This document shows, piece by piece, positions 54,893 through 63,427 of a stretch of DNA of 64,000 nucleotides; within the stretch, counting starts at the first letter, position 1, and each line of letters opens with the position of its first letter. The translations under genes were made by a program, and so were the position numbers. The notes beneath the pieces are model-generated. The model had not been told where the DNA came from. It saw only the letters and a list, made by a program, of their open reading frames with translations, and ran no database searches. The stretch comes from Promethearchaeota archaeon (GTDB lineage Archaea; Asgardarchaeota; Lokiarchaeia; Helarchaeales; RDOG01), in NCBI GenBank assembly GCA_011365055.1, contig RDOG01000003.1:308765-372764 (forward strand), read 5' to 3'.

Positions 54893-55475
54893 ATGGATGT
54901 AAAGGAGATAAAATTATTGAAAAATTTCAATGACGTTCAATTCTTTATAGAAATGTATTGTTTAAATGAAAATGAATTAAAGATCGATGATCATCAATAA
55001 GATTGTAAGATTAGATTTGAGCGATAAACTATTAACTTCCATTCCCAAAGATTTATCTTACCTATTCTCGCTCCAAAGGTTGATCATGGTCAGAAATCAG
55101 ATTAAACGCATTAAAAACTTGTCTTATTTATCTAATTTAATTGAATTATGTATTATTGACAATAGAATAAAATATATTGAAAACATTGAATCTCTTTCTT
55201 CATTGGAAGATTTATCTCTTATAAATAACAAAATCAAGGTGATCGAAGGGCTTGAAGGACTCGAAAATTTACAATAGTTGAACCATTGTAATAATTCTCT
55301 TTCAGAAATAAGCGGTCTTGAAGGCGTATCAAATCTAAAAGCACTTTTATTATCGAATAATAGGATATCTCATTTGATAAGATTCGATCATTTAAAAGAA
55401 TTGAGGGTTTTGGCATTAAATGGCAATAAGATTGAACCCATTTTCACAATCTTCACAATAATCCAATTGATATAA
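54893..55475 (+). pseudogene. Decayed leucine-rich-repeat gene
   Basis: The frame from ATG 54893 reads MDVKEIKLLKNFNDV then CLNENELKIDD and stops at TAA. One base away the next frame continues with INKIVRLDLSDKLLTSIP and then LRR units. A TAG at 55275-55277 then interrupts a repeat exactly between LENLQ and LNHCNNSL, and a further shift near 55450 is needed to reach a proper repeat end (HNNPIDIT). At least three disabling changes are therefore present. The consensus matches the 53470 gene in repeat type but not in sequence, so it is a separate paralogue. Confidence 0.75.
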
Positions 55476-55705
55476 CGCGATACAATGATATGAAATTGAG
55501 AATGTTGAAATTTTTAAAACTTTTGACTCTTCTTTTAACTCCAGATCTCATACCTCATTTTTTTAATCATCCACATATTCATCGATACGTATCTCCCTTT
55601 GTCATATTCGTCGATAAAACTTGTAATGGGTTCCAATTTTAATTATATTTGCTCTATTAGTTCTCCATAATACAATAAAATTTTTCAGCATTTGTTAAAA
55701 AAAAA

Positions 55706-55713
55706 TATAAATA
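55706..55713 (+). promoter_or_regulatory. TATA box of the Ras-like GTPase gene
   Basis: TATAAATA preceded by a run of A, 76 bases before the ATG at 55790. Confidence 0.6.
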
Positions 55714-55789
55714 GAGTATCTTTAAATTAGTGTAATTAATAAAAAAATACTAAATATTAAAATCTAATAAAACTAAAGAATGGGATTAA

Positions 55790-56329
55790 ATGAAGACATT
55801 TGGGTTTAAGATTGTAACAATAGGTGAACCGGCAGTAGGAAAAACCAGTTTGGTTCGTCGATTTACAACCGGTAAATTTTCAGAAAGTTATTTAAAAACC
55901 ATTGGTGCGGATTTTACCATAAAATATTTGGATTACCCTGATAAGCGGGTCTTACTTCAAATTTGGGACATTGCAGGAGCAGAGTAGCCATTTTGACTTC
56001 TCTACTGAGACACCCGATTTAAGTGGATCCGACGAGATTATTATCAGGAAGCCCAAGGTGCCATTTTAGTTTATGATATCACCAGAAAACAAACTTTTAA
56101 TGAACTGGATGAATGGCTAGAGAATTTAAGAAATTATTGCGGCGATATTCCTTGTATTTTAATGGGTAACAAAACTGACATGGCAGATAAAAGGGAAGTT
56201 CAACCCGAAGACGGTAAAAAATATGCAGATGAGAAAAAATTACCCTTTTTAGAAACTTCGGCAAGTTCTGGAATGAATGTCGAGGATGCTTTCAAAAAAT
56301 TATCTGATTTAATTTTAGAAAAGAGTTAG
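55790..56329 (+). CDS. Ras/Rab-like small GTPase interrupted by a 30-nt in-frame insert
   Basis: A small GTPase with G1 GEPAVGKT (residues 12-19), switch I T in YLKTIGADFT, G3 WDIAGAE, G4 NKTD and G5 ETSAS. The first part (55790-55984) ends at GAE, where every Ras-like protein continues with (Q)ERF. Instead TAG follows. The expected continuation RFKWIRRDYYQEAQGA begins precisely 30 bases later at 56015 and runs to TAG 56329 with no further defect. Without the insert the product is 169 residues, normal for the family. The catalytic Gln of G3 is Ala here (GAE), which would weaken GTP hydrolysis in Ras. The gene has its own TATA box. It is either a spliced short intron or a very recent insertion mutant. 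Confidence 0.8.
55985..56014 (+). other. 30-nt insertion carrying three in-frame stops
   Basis: The insert begins TAG and contains two TGA codons in the host frame. Removing exactly these 30 bases restores the switch II sequence. AGTAG at its left border (two bases from the exon) can pair with CTACT inside it, and TCTC-TACT-GAGA can form a small hairpin. A canonical bulge-helix-bulge with 4-bp core could not be fitted by eye, so splicing by the archaeal tRNA endonuclease is unproven. Confidence 0.6.
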
Positions 56330-56546
56330 TATGTTTTGTTAAAAGCCCTCGTGTCATTATTATGCAAATATTCTAAGTTAGTTTATTATTATTTTCGATC
56401 TATTTTTAATGTTTTTATATGAGAGCTAATTAAAGAATCTAAAATATGTCAAATTCTTTTAATTATTAAAATCGAGTGAATTACTATTAACAAAATTCGA
56501 CCTTTTATCAATCAAATTAGATAAATCATTTATTAATAAATAACTT

Positions 56547-57119
56547 TTATTTTAAGGCATTCATGAAATTATTTTTTAAATCCATAAACTCCAATTGATG
56601 AAGTGATTCCTTAATATCTACTTTATTCATCATCAATTCTATTAAGATAGTTTCCGAATTATGATATATCTTCTTTAAGACTGCCCGAAACTCCTTATTT
56701 TTTGTTATGTTATAAGATTTCAAACCTATTGCTTTTGCAATCTTACTTAATTCAGTTGACATCATACTTGAAAAAACTTGTTTTAAGAGAAATTCATCAT
56801 ATTTCTTAAAGTTAAAAACTAAAATGATAAGATTTTTTGTATTATTTTCAAGTAAATTAATGATACTGGTAATAAGAGATTGAAAAGTATCTTCACTGAT
56901 AATGATAAAGGTTTTTTCACTTCGAACAATAGAAATACCTAAACCTAAAGCAATGGGGTCAAAATTTTGATCCAATAAATAAAAAGTTCTTTCTCGATCA
57001 AGTGTTTGGTGCATTAAATTACTAATAAAACCATATTCTGTAATAATTATGTCCTTCTCATTAATCATTTTACTTAAATCAGACATTATTTCCGATACTT
57101 CCAGATTATTTACCCCCAT
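56547..57119 (-). CDS. Degenerate ThDP-enzyme beta subunit-like protein (ComE-like)
   Basis: A 190-residue protein resembling the C-terminal half of thiamine-diphosphate decarboxylases of the sulfopyruvate/phosphonopyruvate type: YGFISNLMHQTLDRERTFYLL then IALGLGISIV (family: NLGL.S..LY...DR..NFYMLGSMG and GLGLA). The cofactor-binding GDGS...N motif is replaced by SEDTFQSL then ENNTKNLIILVFNF, so Mg-ThDP binding is probably lost. It overlaps the upstream partner gene by ten bases, so the two are translated together and likely form a complex. It may be a structural or regulatory relative. Confidence in the fold is moderate and in the reaction low. Confidence 0.5.
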   Translation of the reverse strand: MGVNNLEVSEIMSDLSKMINEKDIIITEYGFISNLMHQTLDRERTFYLLDQNFDPIALGLGISIVRSEKTFIIISEDTFQSLITSIINLLENNTKNLIILVFNFKKYDEFLLKQVFSSMMSTELSKIAKAIGLKSYNITKNKEFRAVLKKIYHNSETILIELMMNKVDIKESLHQLEFMDLKNNFMNALK

Positions 57120-57595
57120 AATTCATTTTCAACACAAAAAACAACTGGAGCTTTAATTGTTTCTGCGAATTGAATGAAATCCCCAAATTTATTAAGGTTT
57201 TTTTCTTTTTTAATAACGAAAAAAGGGATGTTAATCCCTCTTAATACTCTTTTTATTTTCAATATTGTTATTGGTTCAGCAAATAAATTAAACTTCTCTC
57301 CTAAAAAAATAGGTATTGGTATTTCCTTTCTTTTTAAATCATTTAAATTTCCTAAGGAATTCATGATTGCTAATTTTGAGAAGATTAGAATCCCTTTTTT
57401 TCCGCTTAAATAAATTCCAAGTGCAATACTTATGGCTTCGGTAGGATTTGAAGCAATTAATTCTCGAATTTCTTTATTTTCTTGAAAAAAATTACAAAAC
57501 AACCTTTGAGATATTATTCTATTTGAAAAGATCACTGCATCGTATTTCAATTTTTTAATTTGATAAATTAATTCGTTCTCCAGAAATTCTCCCAC
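57110..57595 (-). CDS. ThDP-enzyme alpha subunit-like protein (ComD-like)
   Basis: A 161-residue protein resembling the pyrimidine-binding half of ThDP decarboxylases such as sulfopyruvate decarboxylase subunit ComD. The block ELIASNPTEAISIALGIYLS then GKKGILIFSKLAIMNSLGNL (about 45-85) matches the family's EE.GV.IAAGAYLAGK and LQNSGLGNS(L) positions, but the key Glu is within NPTEA and the surrounding residues are altered. Together with the downstream ComE-like protein it would make a two-subunit enzyme; with the partner's motif lost, activity is doubtful. It follows the nucleotidyltransferase fusion gene by 69 bases in the same operon. Confidence 0.5.
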   Translation of the reverse strand: MGEFLENELIYQIKKLKYDAVIFSNRIISQRLFCNFFQENKEIRELIASNPTEAISIALGIYLSGKKGILIFSKLAIMNSLGNLNDLKRKEIPIPIFLGEKFNLFAEPITILKIKRVLRGINIPFFVIKKEKNLNKFGDFIQFAETIKAPVVFCVENELWG

Positions 57596-57664
57596 CGAAT
57601 TTGATGTAAAAAATTATTCTTATAAACCATTGAAAAATTCTATCTTCATAAATTTATTCTTTAA

Positions 57665-59014
57665 TTAATATTTACTTTGATGATAAAAGTGAATAACTCT
57701 TTGTATAACCGTAACATGACTCACTATCGTTACAATTATTAACCCTATAAAAGGAAAAAGTAAAATTGATGATACAAATATTATAAATAGACGCTCTGTC
57801 CTTGCACCTAAACCAACATCTAAACTCCCTAACTTTTCTCTTTCCCCCATAGACCTGGTATAACTAACCATGGCAAATCCTAACATACCTAAAATTACCC
57901 AAATATAAAATGGAAATAATATAAATAAGTCTAAAGGGTAGACAAATAAAAAACCAATTAAAAGAATCATGTCCGAATATCTATCTAACATGGAATCTAA
58001 TACTCCGCCGAAAAATGTAATTTGACTTGTCATGCGGGCTAATCTTCCATCTACTCCATCCAGTAACATTATCCAAAAAAGAAATACGCCAAAAATTATT
58101 GAATTAAGAGGGTATGGAAGAAATATAAATAATAATGTTGCTAGAATGGCATTTAAAAATCCAAAAACTGAAACCTTATTGGGTGTGAATTTCATTTTTA
58201 AGAATAATTTTGTGATCGCGTTTACCATTTTTCCTTTAAACAAGTTTTTTAAGCGATATTTTGATGCCATATCTTTTTTAATCATTTGTTTTGATTTTAA
58301 TTCTGCATATATTTCAGGCGTGTCTACATCATACCATTCCATATGAGAAAGATTCTGCGCAAAAACATCATTTTTTTCTTTAATGAATAAATTTATGGCA
58401 TCAATTACACGAGTTTCATTTAATTCAATTGCTTTCCGGACGTATTCAAATATATTTTTATTTAAAATCATGATGGGAATGGGAGTCACCCCTTTACAAG
58501 GATTGTTTATGACTAATTTATTGAATCCTAAGACTTTAATTTGTTCTGAACTCGTTTCTTCTTTATCTTGAATGAATAAAGTATTCGTTCTTGAATTTTT
58601 CTTGGCAATTGAATAGGGTATATTTAATGAATTTTTTTTATAATTTCTGAGAAAATCCGAAAGAAAATTTTGTTGAAACATTACATCAGAAGGACAAAGT
58701 ATAAAATCACCAATTATATCCAATTCTTTAGCATTTTCAAATGTAAATAATGGTCCTTTTTCATAATTTTTAGCTTGAATGACTTGTATGTTCTTATAAT
58801 CTAAAGATTCAACAAATTTTAGGATTTGATCGTGGAAAAAACCTGTAAGAACATAAATTTTTACAATCCCCGAAGCGATAAACATGCCAATCAATGATTC
58901 TAAAATAGTAACATTTCCAGGAATTTCCAGTAATCCTTTCGGCAGGTCTTCTGTTAGTTTTCCTAACCGTTTTCCAAATCCACCAGCTAGAATTACGGCA
59001 TCCATTTTATTCAC
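57665..59014 (-). CDS. Fusion of nucleotidyltransferase and CDP-alcohol phosphatidyltransferase
   Basis: A 449-residue bifunctional membrane enzyme. Residues 1-235 form a nucleotidyltransferase: MDAVILAGGFGKRLGKLT (NTP-binding loop), EDLPKGLLEIPG, then ILCPSDVM (metal-binding Asp). Residues about 270-445 are a six-helix CDP-alcohol phosphatidyltransferase with the complete motif D319-x-x-D322-G-x-x-A-R ... G336-x-x-x-D340-x-x-x-D344. The same architecture occurs in inositol-phosphate cytidylyltransferase/DIPP synthase and in phosphonolipid (PntC-type) fusions. It would activate a phosphorylated or phosphono headgroup with CTP and join it to a lipid or polyol. The ComD/ComE-like genes just downstream weakly favour a phosphonate or related route, but no PepM is present. 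Three bases after the Sua5 stop. Confidence 0.85.
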   Translation of the reverse strand: MNKMDAVILAGGFGKRLGKLTEDLPKGLLEIPGNVTILESLIGMFIASGIVKIYVLTGFFHDQILKFVESLDYKNIQVIQAKNYEKGPLFTFENAKELDIIGDFILCPSDVMFQQNFLSDFLRNYKKNSLNIPYSIAKKNSRTNTLFIQDKEETSSEQIKVLGFNKLVINNPCKGVTPIPIMILNKNIFEYVRKAIELNETRVIDAINLFIKEKNDVFAQNLSHMEWYDVDTPEIYAELKSKQMIKKDMASKYRLKNLFKGKMVNAITKLFLKMKFTPNKVSVFGFLNAILATLLFIFLPYPLNSIIFGVFLFWIMLLDGVDGRLARMTSQITFFGGVLDSMLDRYSDMILLIGFLFVYPLDLFILFPFYIWVILGMLGFAMVSYTRSMGEREKLGSLDVGLGARTERLFIIFVSSILLFPFIGLIIVTIVSHVTVIQRVIHFYHQSKY

Positions 59015-59017
59015 ATT

Positions 59018-59623
59018 TTATAAGTCTTGAGCACCTTTCCGTATAATCTTTGGGACAGGTGAAGTGATGTCTAATATAGTTGATGGCAAAATTTCTTTTA
59101 CAGGTCCAGCATCAATAATGAGATCAATATCTCCAGAAATTTGATCTTGAATCTCAGTTATTGATTTCAGCACTTCTTTATTAGATTCATTGGCACTAGT
59201 ACCTATTAAATATCCTCCACACTCTGAAATGAGCCTCAGAGTAAACTCATTTCCAGGAATTCTAACTGCAACAGTATCTAAAGTTCCTGTAACCTCAGGA
59301 GAAACAATTCCTGTTGATTCAAAGATAATAGTTAGCTTACCTGGCCAATATCGTTCAATGTATTGAAGAGCTATTTCAGGAACTTTGGCGATTTTTTTAA
59401 CATTATCAAGATTATCAGAGAGAATTGGAAGCCCTTTTGACTCCATTCTTTTTTTTATTTTAAAAATTTTTCTAATTGCATCTAAATTAAATGGGTCACA
59501 CCCAATTCCATATAACGTATCCGTAGGATAAATGATAACTCCTCCTTTCTTTATAATGCTTCGGATTTCTTCTAAATAATCTGAATGTTTTAATATATCT
59601 GATTGAGTTATTATTTTTATCAT
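59018..59623 (-). CDS. sua5: L-threonylcarbamoyladenylate synthase (Sua5/YrdC)
   Basis: Makes threonylcarbamoyl-AMP from Thr, bicarbonate and ATP for the universal t6A37 modification of ANN-decoding tRNAs. 201 residues, the length of a single YrdC domain (no C-terminal Sua5 domain). Signatures: GGVIIYPTDTLYGIGCDPFN (about 28-47), IFKIKKRMESKGLPIL, ERYWPGKLTIIFES, VAVRIPGN and GTSANESN. It starts an apparent four-gene minus-strand operon, ending only three bases before the nucleotidyltransferase fusion. The next gene in the pathway, Cgi121 of KEOPS, is encoded within 1.3 kb. Confidence 0.92.
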   Translation of the reverse strand: MIKIITQSDILKHSDYLEEIRSIIKKGGVIIYPTDTLYGIGCDPFNLDAIRKIFKIKKRMESKGLPILSDNLDNVKKIAKVPEIALQYIERYWPGKLTIIFESTGIVSPEVTGTLDTVAVRIPGNEFTLRLISECGGYLIGTSANESNKEVLKSITEIQDQISGDIDLIIDAGPVKEILPSTILDITSPVPKIIRKGAQDL

Positions 59624-59794
59624 GAAAATTTCACTTATTTAAGTGATAACACTTAGAAAAAAGAATTTTTTTATCTAAAGAATATTAAATAAAGGATAAT
59701 TCGTATCTAGATAAAATCGATTAAAATATTAATTAGAAAAGAATTTTTTTTAATCTAAGATATAATTAAAGACAAATAGAAATCGAGTGGTATA

Positions 59795-60328
59795 ATGCTA
59801 GAAAACTTTAATTTTATCATTTCTTGCAGGCGTTTCTTGGAAAAAGATTGTGCTAATGAAATATGGTACTTCTTCTCCTTAATTGGAGACGATAAATCGA
59901 AATGTCGGCCAACTAACATGCCTGGTCTCGTAACCGCTAAAACTGAATTAGATCCAATTCAAGCTATCAATCAATTAATTCAAATTGTTGAAAATGATCC
60001 TTATTCCTTTCGCTTTTCCTTGAAAATAGTTCCGATTCAAATTTGCGTGGATAGTAATTTAGATGATATTAAACAAGCAATATTAGACTTAAAATATCTA
60101 ATAAATGAAAATGATTCATTCAAATTAGAAATAAAGAAAAGATATTCTGATTTCAAGACACCGGAATTAATACAAGAACTCGCTGATTTAATTGATAATA
60201 AAGTTAATTTAACTAGCCCTGATAAAATAGTGCGAATTGAAATCATTGGAAAACGAACTGGTGTCTCCATTCTTGAACCTAAACAAATCTTAAGATTAGA
60301 AAAAATTAAGCAAGATTCACTTTTCTAA
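59795..60328 (+). CDS. THUMP-domain protein (Tan1-like, tRNA acetylation)
   Basis: A 177-residue protein with a THUMP domain, an RNA-binding module that recognises the tRNA acceptor end. FNFIISCRRFLEKDCANEIW then DDKSKC then MPGLVTAKTELDPIQAINQL then DPYSFRFSLKIVPIQ matches Tan1-type proteins, which help make N4-acetylcytidine at tRNA position 12. The usual ending (RIEIIGKRTGVSIL) is present. It faces away from Sua5 and overlaps the 3' end of the convergent Cgi121 gene by 12 bases. Confidence 0.8.
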   Translation: MLENFNFIISCRRFLEKDCANEIWYFFSLIGDDKSKCRPTNMPGLVTAKTELDPIQAINQLIQIVENDPYSFRFSLKIVPIQICVDSNLDDIKQAILDLKYLINENDSFKLEIKKRYSDFKTPELIQELADLIDNKVNLTSPDKIVRIEIIGKRTGVSILEPKQILRLEKIKQDSLF

Positions 60329-60913
60329 AGATAATAAAGCCATTTTATTCAAGATTGTTTTTTCAATTATTTTAATTTTATTGGAAATATTCTTATTTTC
60401 CACTTGAGACTTAATTTCTTCTATAGAGATATCCAATAAATTTATTATACTTTTTAAAGTTTCTTCATTTGGAAGTGAAAATTTTAAATCTTCTTTAAAT
60501 TTCAAATATTCTTCGAGCTTTTCTTTTATTTTTAAAATTTCATCTTCATTTTTCCCAAAAATACAAATTCCTAAATCTCCCTTGCCATCCATTACGCCCA
60601 ACTTCTCAAGTGCGATTTTGATTTGTCTCTGGCAAGAAAGATATAATAAAAACTCAATATCAATTGATTTAGAGAGATTGCTCATGTTGATGAATGCTTT
60701 GTTTGCATGATAGCATGCGATGATCACGTGATCTAGGGTGACTATATTAGCTAAATTAAATGCTTGAATTCTTATCTCGTCATTCTGAGACAATTCATCA
60801 ATGATTTTTAGTAATGATTCAAGTAAAATTTCAACATGATAGAAGAACATAATTCCCATGTATCGATAAGGAAAATTATCATTATCAAATTTATGTATTT
60901 TCATTTTGGACAC
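60317..60913 (-). CDS. cgi121: KEOPS complex subunit Cgi121
   Basis: A 198-residue protein with the Cgi121 fold pattern: DHVIIACYHANKAF (about 58-71), NLSKSIDIEFLLYLSC, then QRQIKIALEKLGV then LGICIFGKNEDEILK. In KEOPS, Cgi121 binds Bud32 and recruits the tRNA 3' tail for t6A synthesis by Kae1. The C-terminal third carries Lys-rich helices, as in archaeal forms. It overlaps the upstream phosphoribosyltransferase by 23 bases. The other KEOPS subunits are not in this window. Confidence 0.85.
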   Translation of the reverse strand: MSKMKIHKFDNDNFPYRYMGIMFFYHVEILLESLLKIIDELSQNDEIRIQAFNLANIVTLDHVIIACYHANKAFINMSNLSKSIDIEFLLYLSCQRQIKIALEKLGVMDGKGDLGICIFGKNEDEILKIKEKLEEYLKFKEDLKFSLPNEETLKSIINLLDISIEEIKSQVENKNISNKIKIIEKTILNKMALLSLEK

Positions 60914-61472
60914 CTAATTTATCTAAAATTTTTTTCGGTACTCCTGCATTTTGCATAAATAAATATGCATTTTTTTGACTCCACTGCTTTCTTAAACTCG
61001 TAAAAGTTTCATTAATTTCCCAAGGAAATATGATCCAATTATCATTTTGTAATTGTAAATAATGATCAGGGGTAAAATCACTATTAGGTTTTTTAAAAAT
61101 CGCTAAAGTTTTTAAAATGCCTCCCATTAATAAATTTTTTTCGATTCTTGAGATGATTGCATTTAATGATTTACCCGAATCCACGATATCCTCACAAATT
61201 AAGACTTTTTTTCCAATAAATAAGTTCTTTTTATCTTCTTCAATTATAATTTTCGATGATTGTTTTTGATCCTCATAAGATTTTACTTGAATGCTCTTCA
61301 TTTCTTTTATATCCAAGAGATCGGCAATGATTCTTGCAACAGGCCATCCTCCTCTAGCAATTCCTATTATTATATCAGGCTTAAAACCTGAAAATCTTAT
61401 TTCTTCTGACAAGATAAAGCAAATATCTTGTATTGTTTCCCAAGAAACGTATTCATAATCCATGCTTTTCAC
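60891..61472 (-). CDS. Phosphoribosyltransferase (purine salvage type)
   Basis: A 193-residue type I phosphoribosyltransferase. The PRPP loop is complete: VLICEDIVDSGKSL (about 90-103), with hood and flap region GIARGGWPVARIIADLL (about 37-53) and the pyrophosphate-binding GIARGGWP. The late segment NDNWIIFPWEINETFTS resembles the end of archaeal hypoxanthine/xanthine-type enzymes. The base specificity cannot be read from sequence. It is the middle gene of the HD-PRT-Cgi121 operon, overlapping both neighbours (4 and 23 bases). Confidence 0.82.
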   Translation of the reverse strand: MKSMDYEYVSWETIQDICFILSEEIRFSGFKPDIIIGIARGGWPVARIIADLLDIKEMKSIQVKSYEDQKQSSKIIIEEDKKNLFIGKKVLICEDIVDSGKSLNAIISRIEKNLLMGGILKTLAIFKKPNSDFTPDHYLQLQNDNWIIFPWEINETFTSLRKQWSQKNAYLFMQNAGVPKKILDKLGVQNENT

Positions 61473-62140
61473 TTTTTAATCTTTAAATATTCTTTTACTC
61501 CTATATTACCTTTTTCTGCCATTATTTTACAAATTTCAAGCGCTTTTTTTGCATTCCATTCTTTTACTTTTATACCTAATTTATTGATGATTTCTTGAGC
61601 ACCTAATAACGTTTCATTCATGAATTCCGAATCACAAACATCAGCTAAGTGAATAATAAGAGCTTCTAACGATCGAGGAGCAGCGGCACCTTCTTTTCCA
61701 TGATGAGCAACTAAAACATGTAATAAATCAATTGATATATCTCTTCGATAAAACTCTGCAACTGTCAATGTTAAATGATCTATTTTTGAACCAATTCTTG
61801 AGCGTTCATATCTATTATCTTCTTTTTTATATGTTAAGAATTTATAAAAGTCGTGTAAAATGCCTCCAGCAATTAAAATATCCCTATTTAATTCCGCGTG
61901 ATAAATTTTTTCGATAACACTTGCAAGTGCAAGAGCCATTTCTGTTAATGCTAGAGTATGTTCTACCAGACCTCCAGGATATGACTGATGAACCTTCTTA
62001 CTTGCTGGAGAAGATTCAAAATCTAACTCGTCTCCAAACCTCTCAATCAAGACATTATTTGGATCATCAAGAGCATCCAAAACAACTCTTCTTAACTCTG
62101 ATGAACTAATCTGATTCGCTAACTTCTTCAAATCTTCCAT
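61469..62140 (-). CDS. HD-domain phosphohydrolase (YhaM-like)
   Basis: A 223-residue metal-dependent phosphohydrolase of the HD superfamily. The metal ligands are readable: VEHTLALTE (first His), AGGILHDFYKF (HD pair), HVLVAHHGKEG (His) and IHLADVCDSE (final Asp). The motif SYPGGLVEHT resembles YhaM-type 3'-to-5' exoribonucleases and archaeal relatives, but no OB-fold is present, so the substrate (oligonucleotide or nucleotide) is open. It opens the minus-strand operon. The upstream start at MEDLKKLANQ is good. Confidence 0.8.
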   Translation of the reverse strand: MEDLKKLANQISSSELRRVVLDALDDPNNVLIERFGDELDFESSPASKKVHQSYPGGLVEHTLALTEMALALASVIEKIYHAELNRDILIAGGILHDFYKFLTYKKEDNRYERSRIGSKIDHLTLTVAEFYRRDISIDLLHVLVAHHGKEGAAAPRSLEALIIHLADVCDSEFMNETLLGAQEIINKLGIKVKEWNAKKALEICKIMAEKGNIGVKEYLKIKK

Positions 62141-62374
62141 AATTTAAAATCCTTCTTTTAATCTGATTTTAAAGAAATATTTTTTTAATATTTCTCTCAT
62201 TAAGATTCTCTGTAACGTTTTTTGATATTATTTTTTTATATTTTTTTAAAGCATAAAAAAACCTTGTAGGTGATGGATAGTGAATAATTTCTAGTATACT
62301 TAAATTTGATATGTAAATTCATTAGTTTTTTAAGTTCATGTTCAAATCATTAAAAGATTATTAAATAAATTTGG

Positions 62375-63427
62375 TTGAAACTCAATTTGATAGTTACTCA
62401 CAAGGATGCTGACGGATTCTCCGCGGCGGGAATTTTGATATTGGCAAGAAATAATAAAGATGATTGCTTAGAGAAACTACAATATGCAACAGTTTCTTAT
62501 ATAAATAAAATGCTTTATAAACTACGAAAAAAAGTTCCCAATGAATTAATTTTATTAGATTTAAACGCAGATGATCAGGAGAAATATACAAAAAACTTGA
62601 TTTTTTTAGCAAAAAAGGGATGTAAAATCACGATTTATGATCATCATCAATATTTAAACGACTACCTTTTATTAGAAAATGGAATAACCATTTTTAGAGA
62701 TACAAGCATTTCTGCTACTGAACTTGTATATATGAAACATATTGATGAAATTTCCAAAGAATTTTTAGAAAAAGCAAACTTCTTACTTGCTCTTGGAACC
62801 ATAGGGGATAGATTAGTTACTCCGTTTTCTCAAAATATTATCTCTCGAATGAGGAGGGAAACACTTTTTGATGTTTATGCGTGCTTAATGTCAGGAATGT
62901 CGAACGATAAAAAAATACTGAAGGATTTATTCTATGATCGAGATAAAGATGGTGTTGGATTCACGAAAAAATTGTATCGAAATGCAGTGAATCGGAGGTA
63001 CACCATTGAAGATATTAAAAAACATATTTTAAAAAACCAAATTATCTATCGAAACGTCCGATTAGTCCATATATATCATATGAACATTGGTTTTGCATCT
63101 AGTTTTTTGATTGAACTACCCAATACTGATATTTCCATCGCTGTTGGAGATGGATCGCTTCCTTGGCGCCTTCTTCTTAAATTATATGCAAAAAAGATAC
63201 TGACTTTTGGATTAAATAAAGAATTGCGAGAAGTCATGATAAGAGAAACCATTCGTTTAAGTTTCAGATCTCATAAATCAAAAAAAATTAATGAAATAGT
63301 CGAAACTGCTGCAAAAATGTACGGTGGTGTAGGAGGAGGGCATAGCAATGCTTGTGGTGCTACCATACCTGAAAAAAATTTAGATAAATTCCTAAAACTA
63401 ATCATTCAACAATTTCTTAATTTATAG
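62375..63427 (+). CDS. DHH-family phosphoesterase (DHH-DHHA1)
   Basis: A 350-residue phosphoesterase with a TTG start. The metal-binding motifs are intact: HKDADGF (H9, D11, D13), a second Asp around LLDLNADD, D89-H90-H91 (YDHHQYL) and the C-terminal DHHA1 glycine motif GGVGGGH (317-323) followed by NACGATIP. Relatives (RecJ/NrnA/GdpP group) degrade oligonucleotides or cyclic dinucleotides; archaeal forms are also linked to replication (GAN-like) or RNA decay. The middle, residues 150-250, is a long linker. The last six bases overlap the convergent CYTH gene. The substrate is undetermined. Confidence 0.85.
   Translation: MKLNLIVTHKDADGFSAAGILILARNNKDDCLEKLQYATVSYINKMLYKLRKKVPNELILLDLNADDQEKYTKNLIFLAKKGCKITIYDHHQYLNDYLLLENGITIFRDTSISATELVYMKHIDEISKEFLEKANFLLALGTIGDRLVTPFSQNIISRMRRETLFDVYACLMSGMSNDKKILKDLFYDRDKDGVGFTKKLYRNAVNRRYTIEDIKKHILKNQIIYRNVRLVHIYHMNIGFASSFLIELPNTDISIAVGDGSLPWRLLLKLYAKKILTFGLNKELREVMIRETIRLSFRSHKSKKINEIVETAAKMYGGVGGGHSNACGATIPEKNLDKFLKLIIQQFLNL

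Noticed and set aside
55985..56014. Insertion sequence or target-site duplication at the GTPase insert
   Set aside because: Only 30 nt, no terminal inverted repeats, and no convincing flanking duplication.
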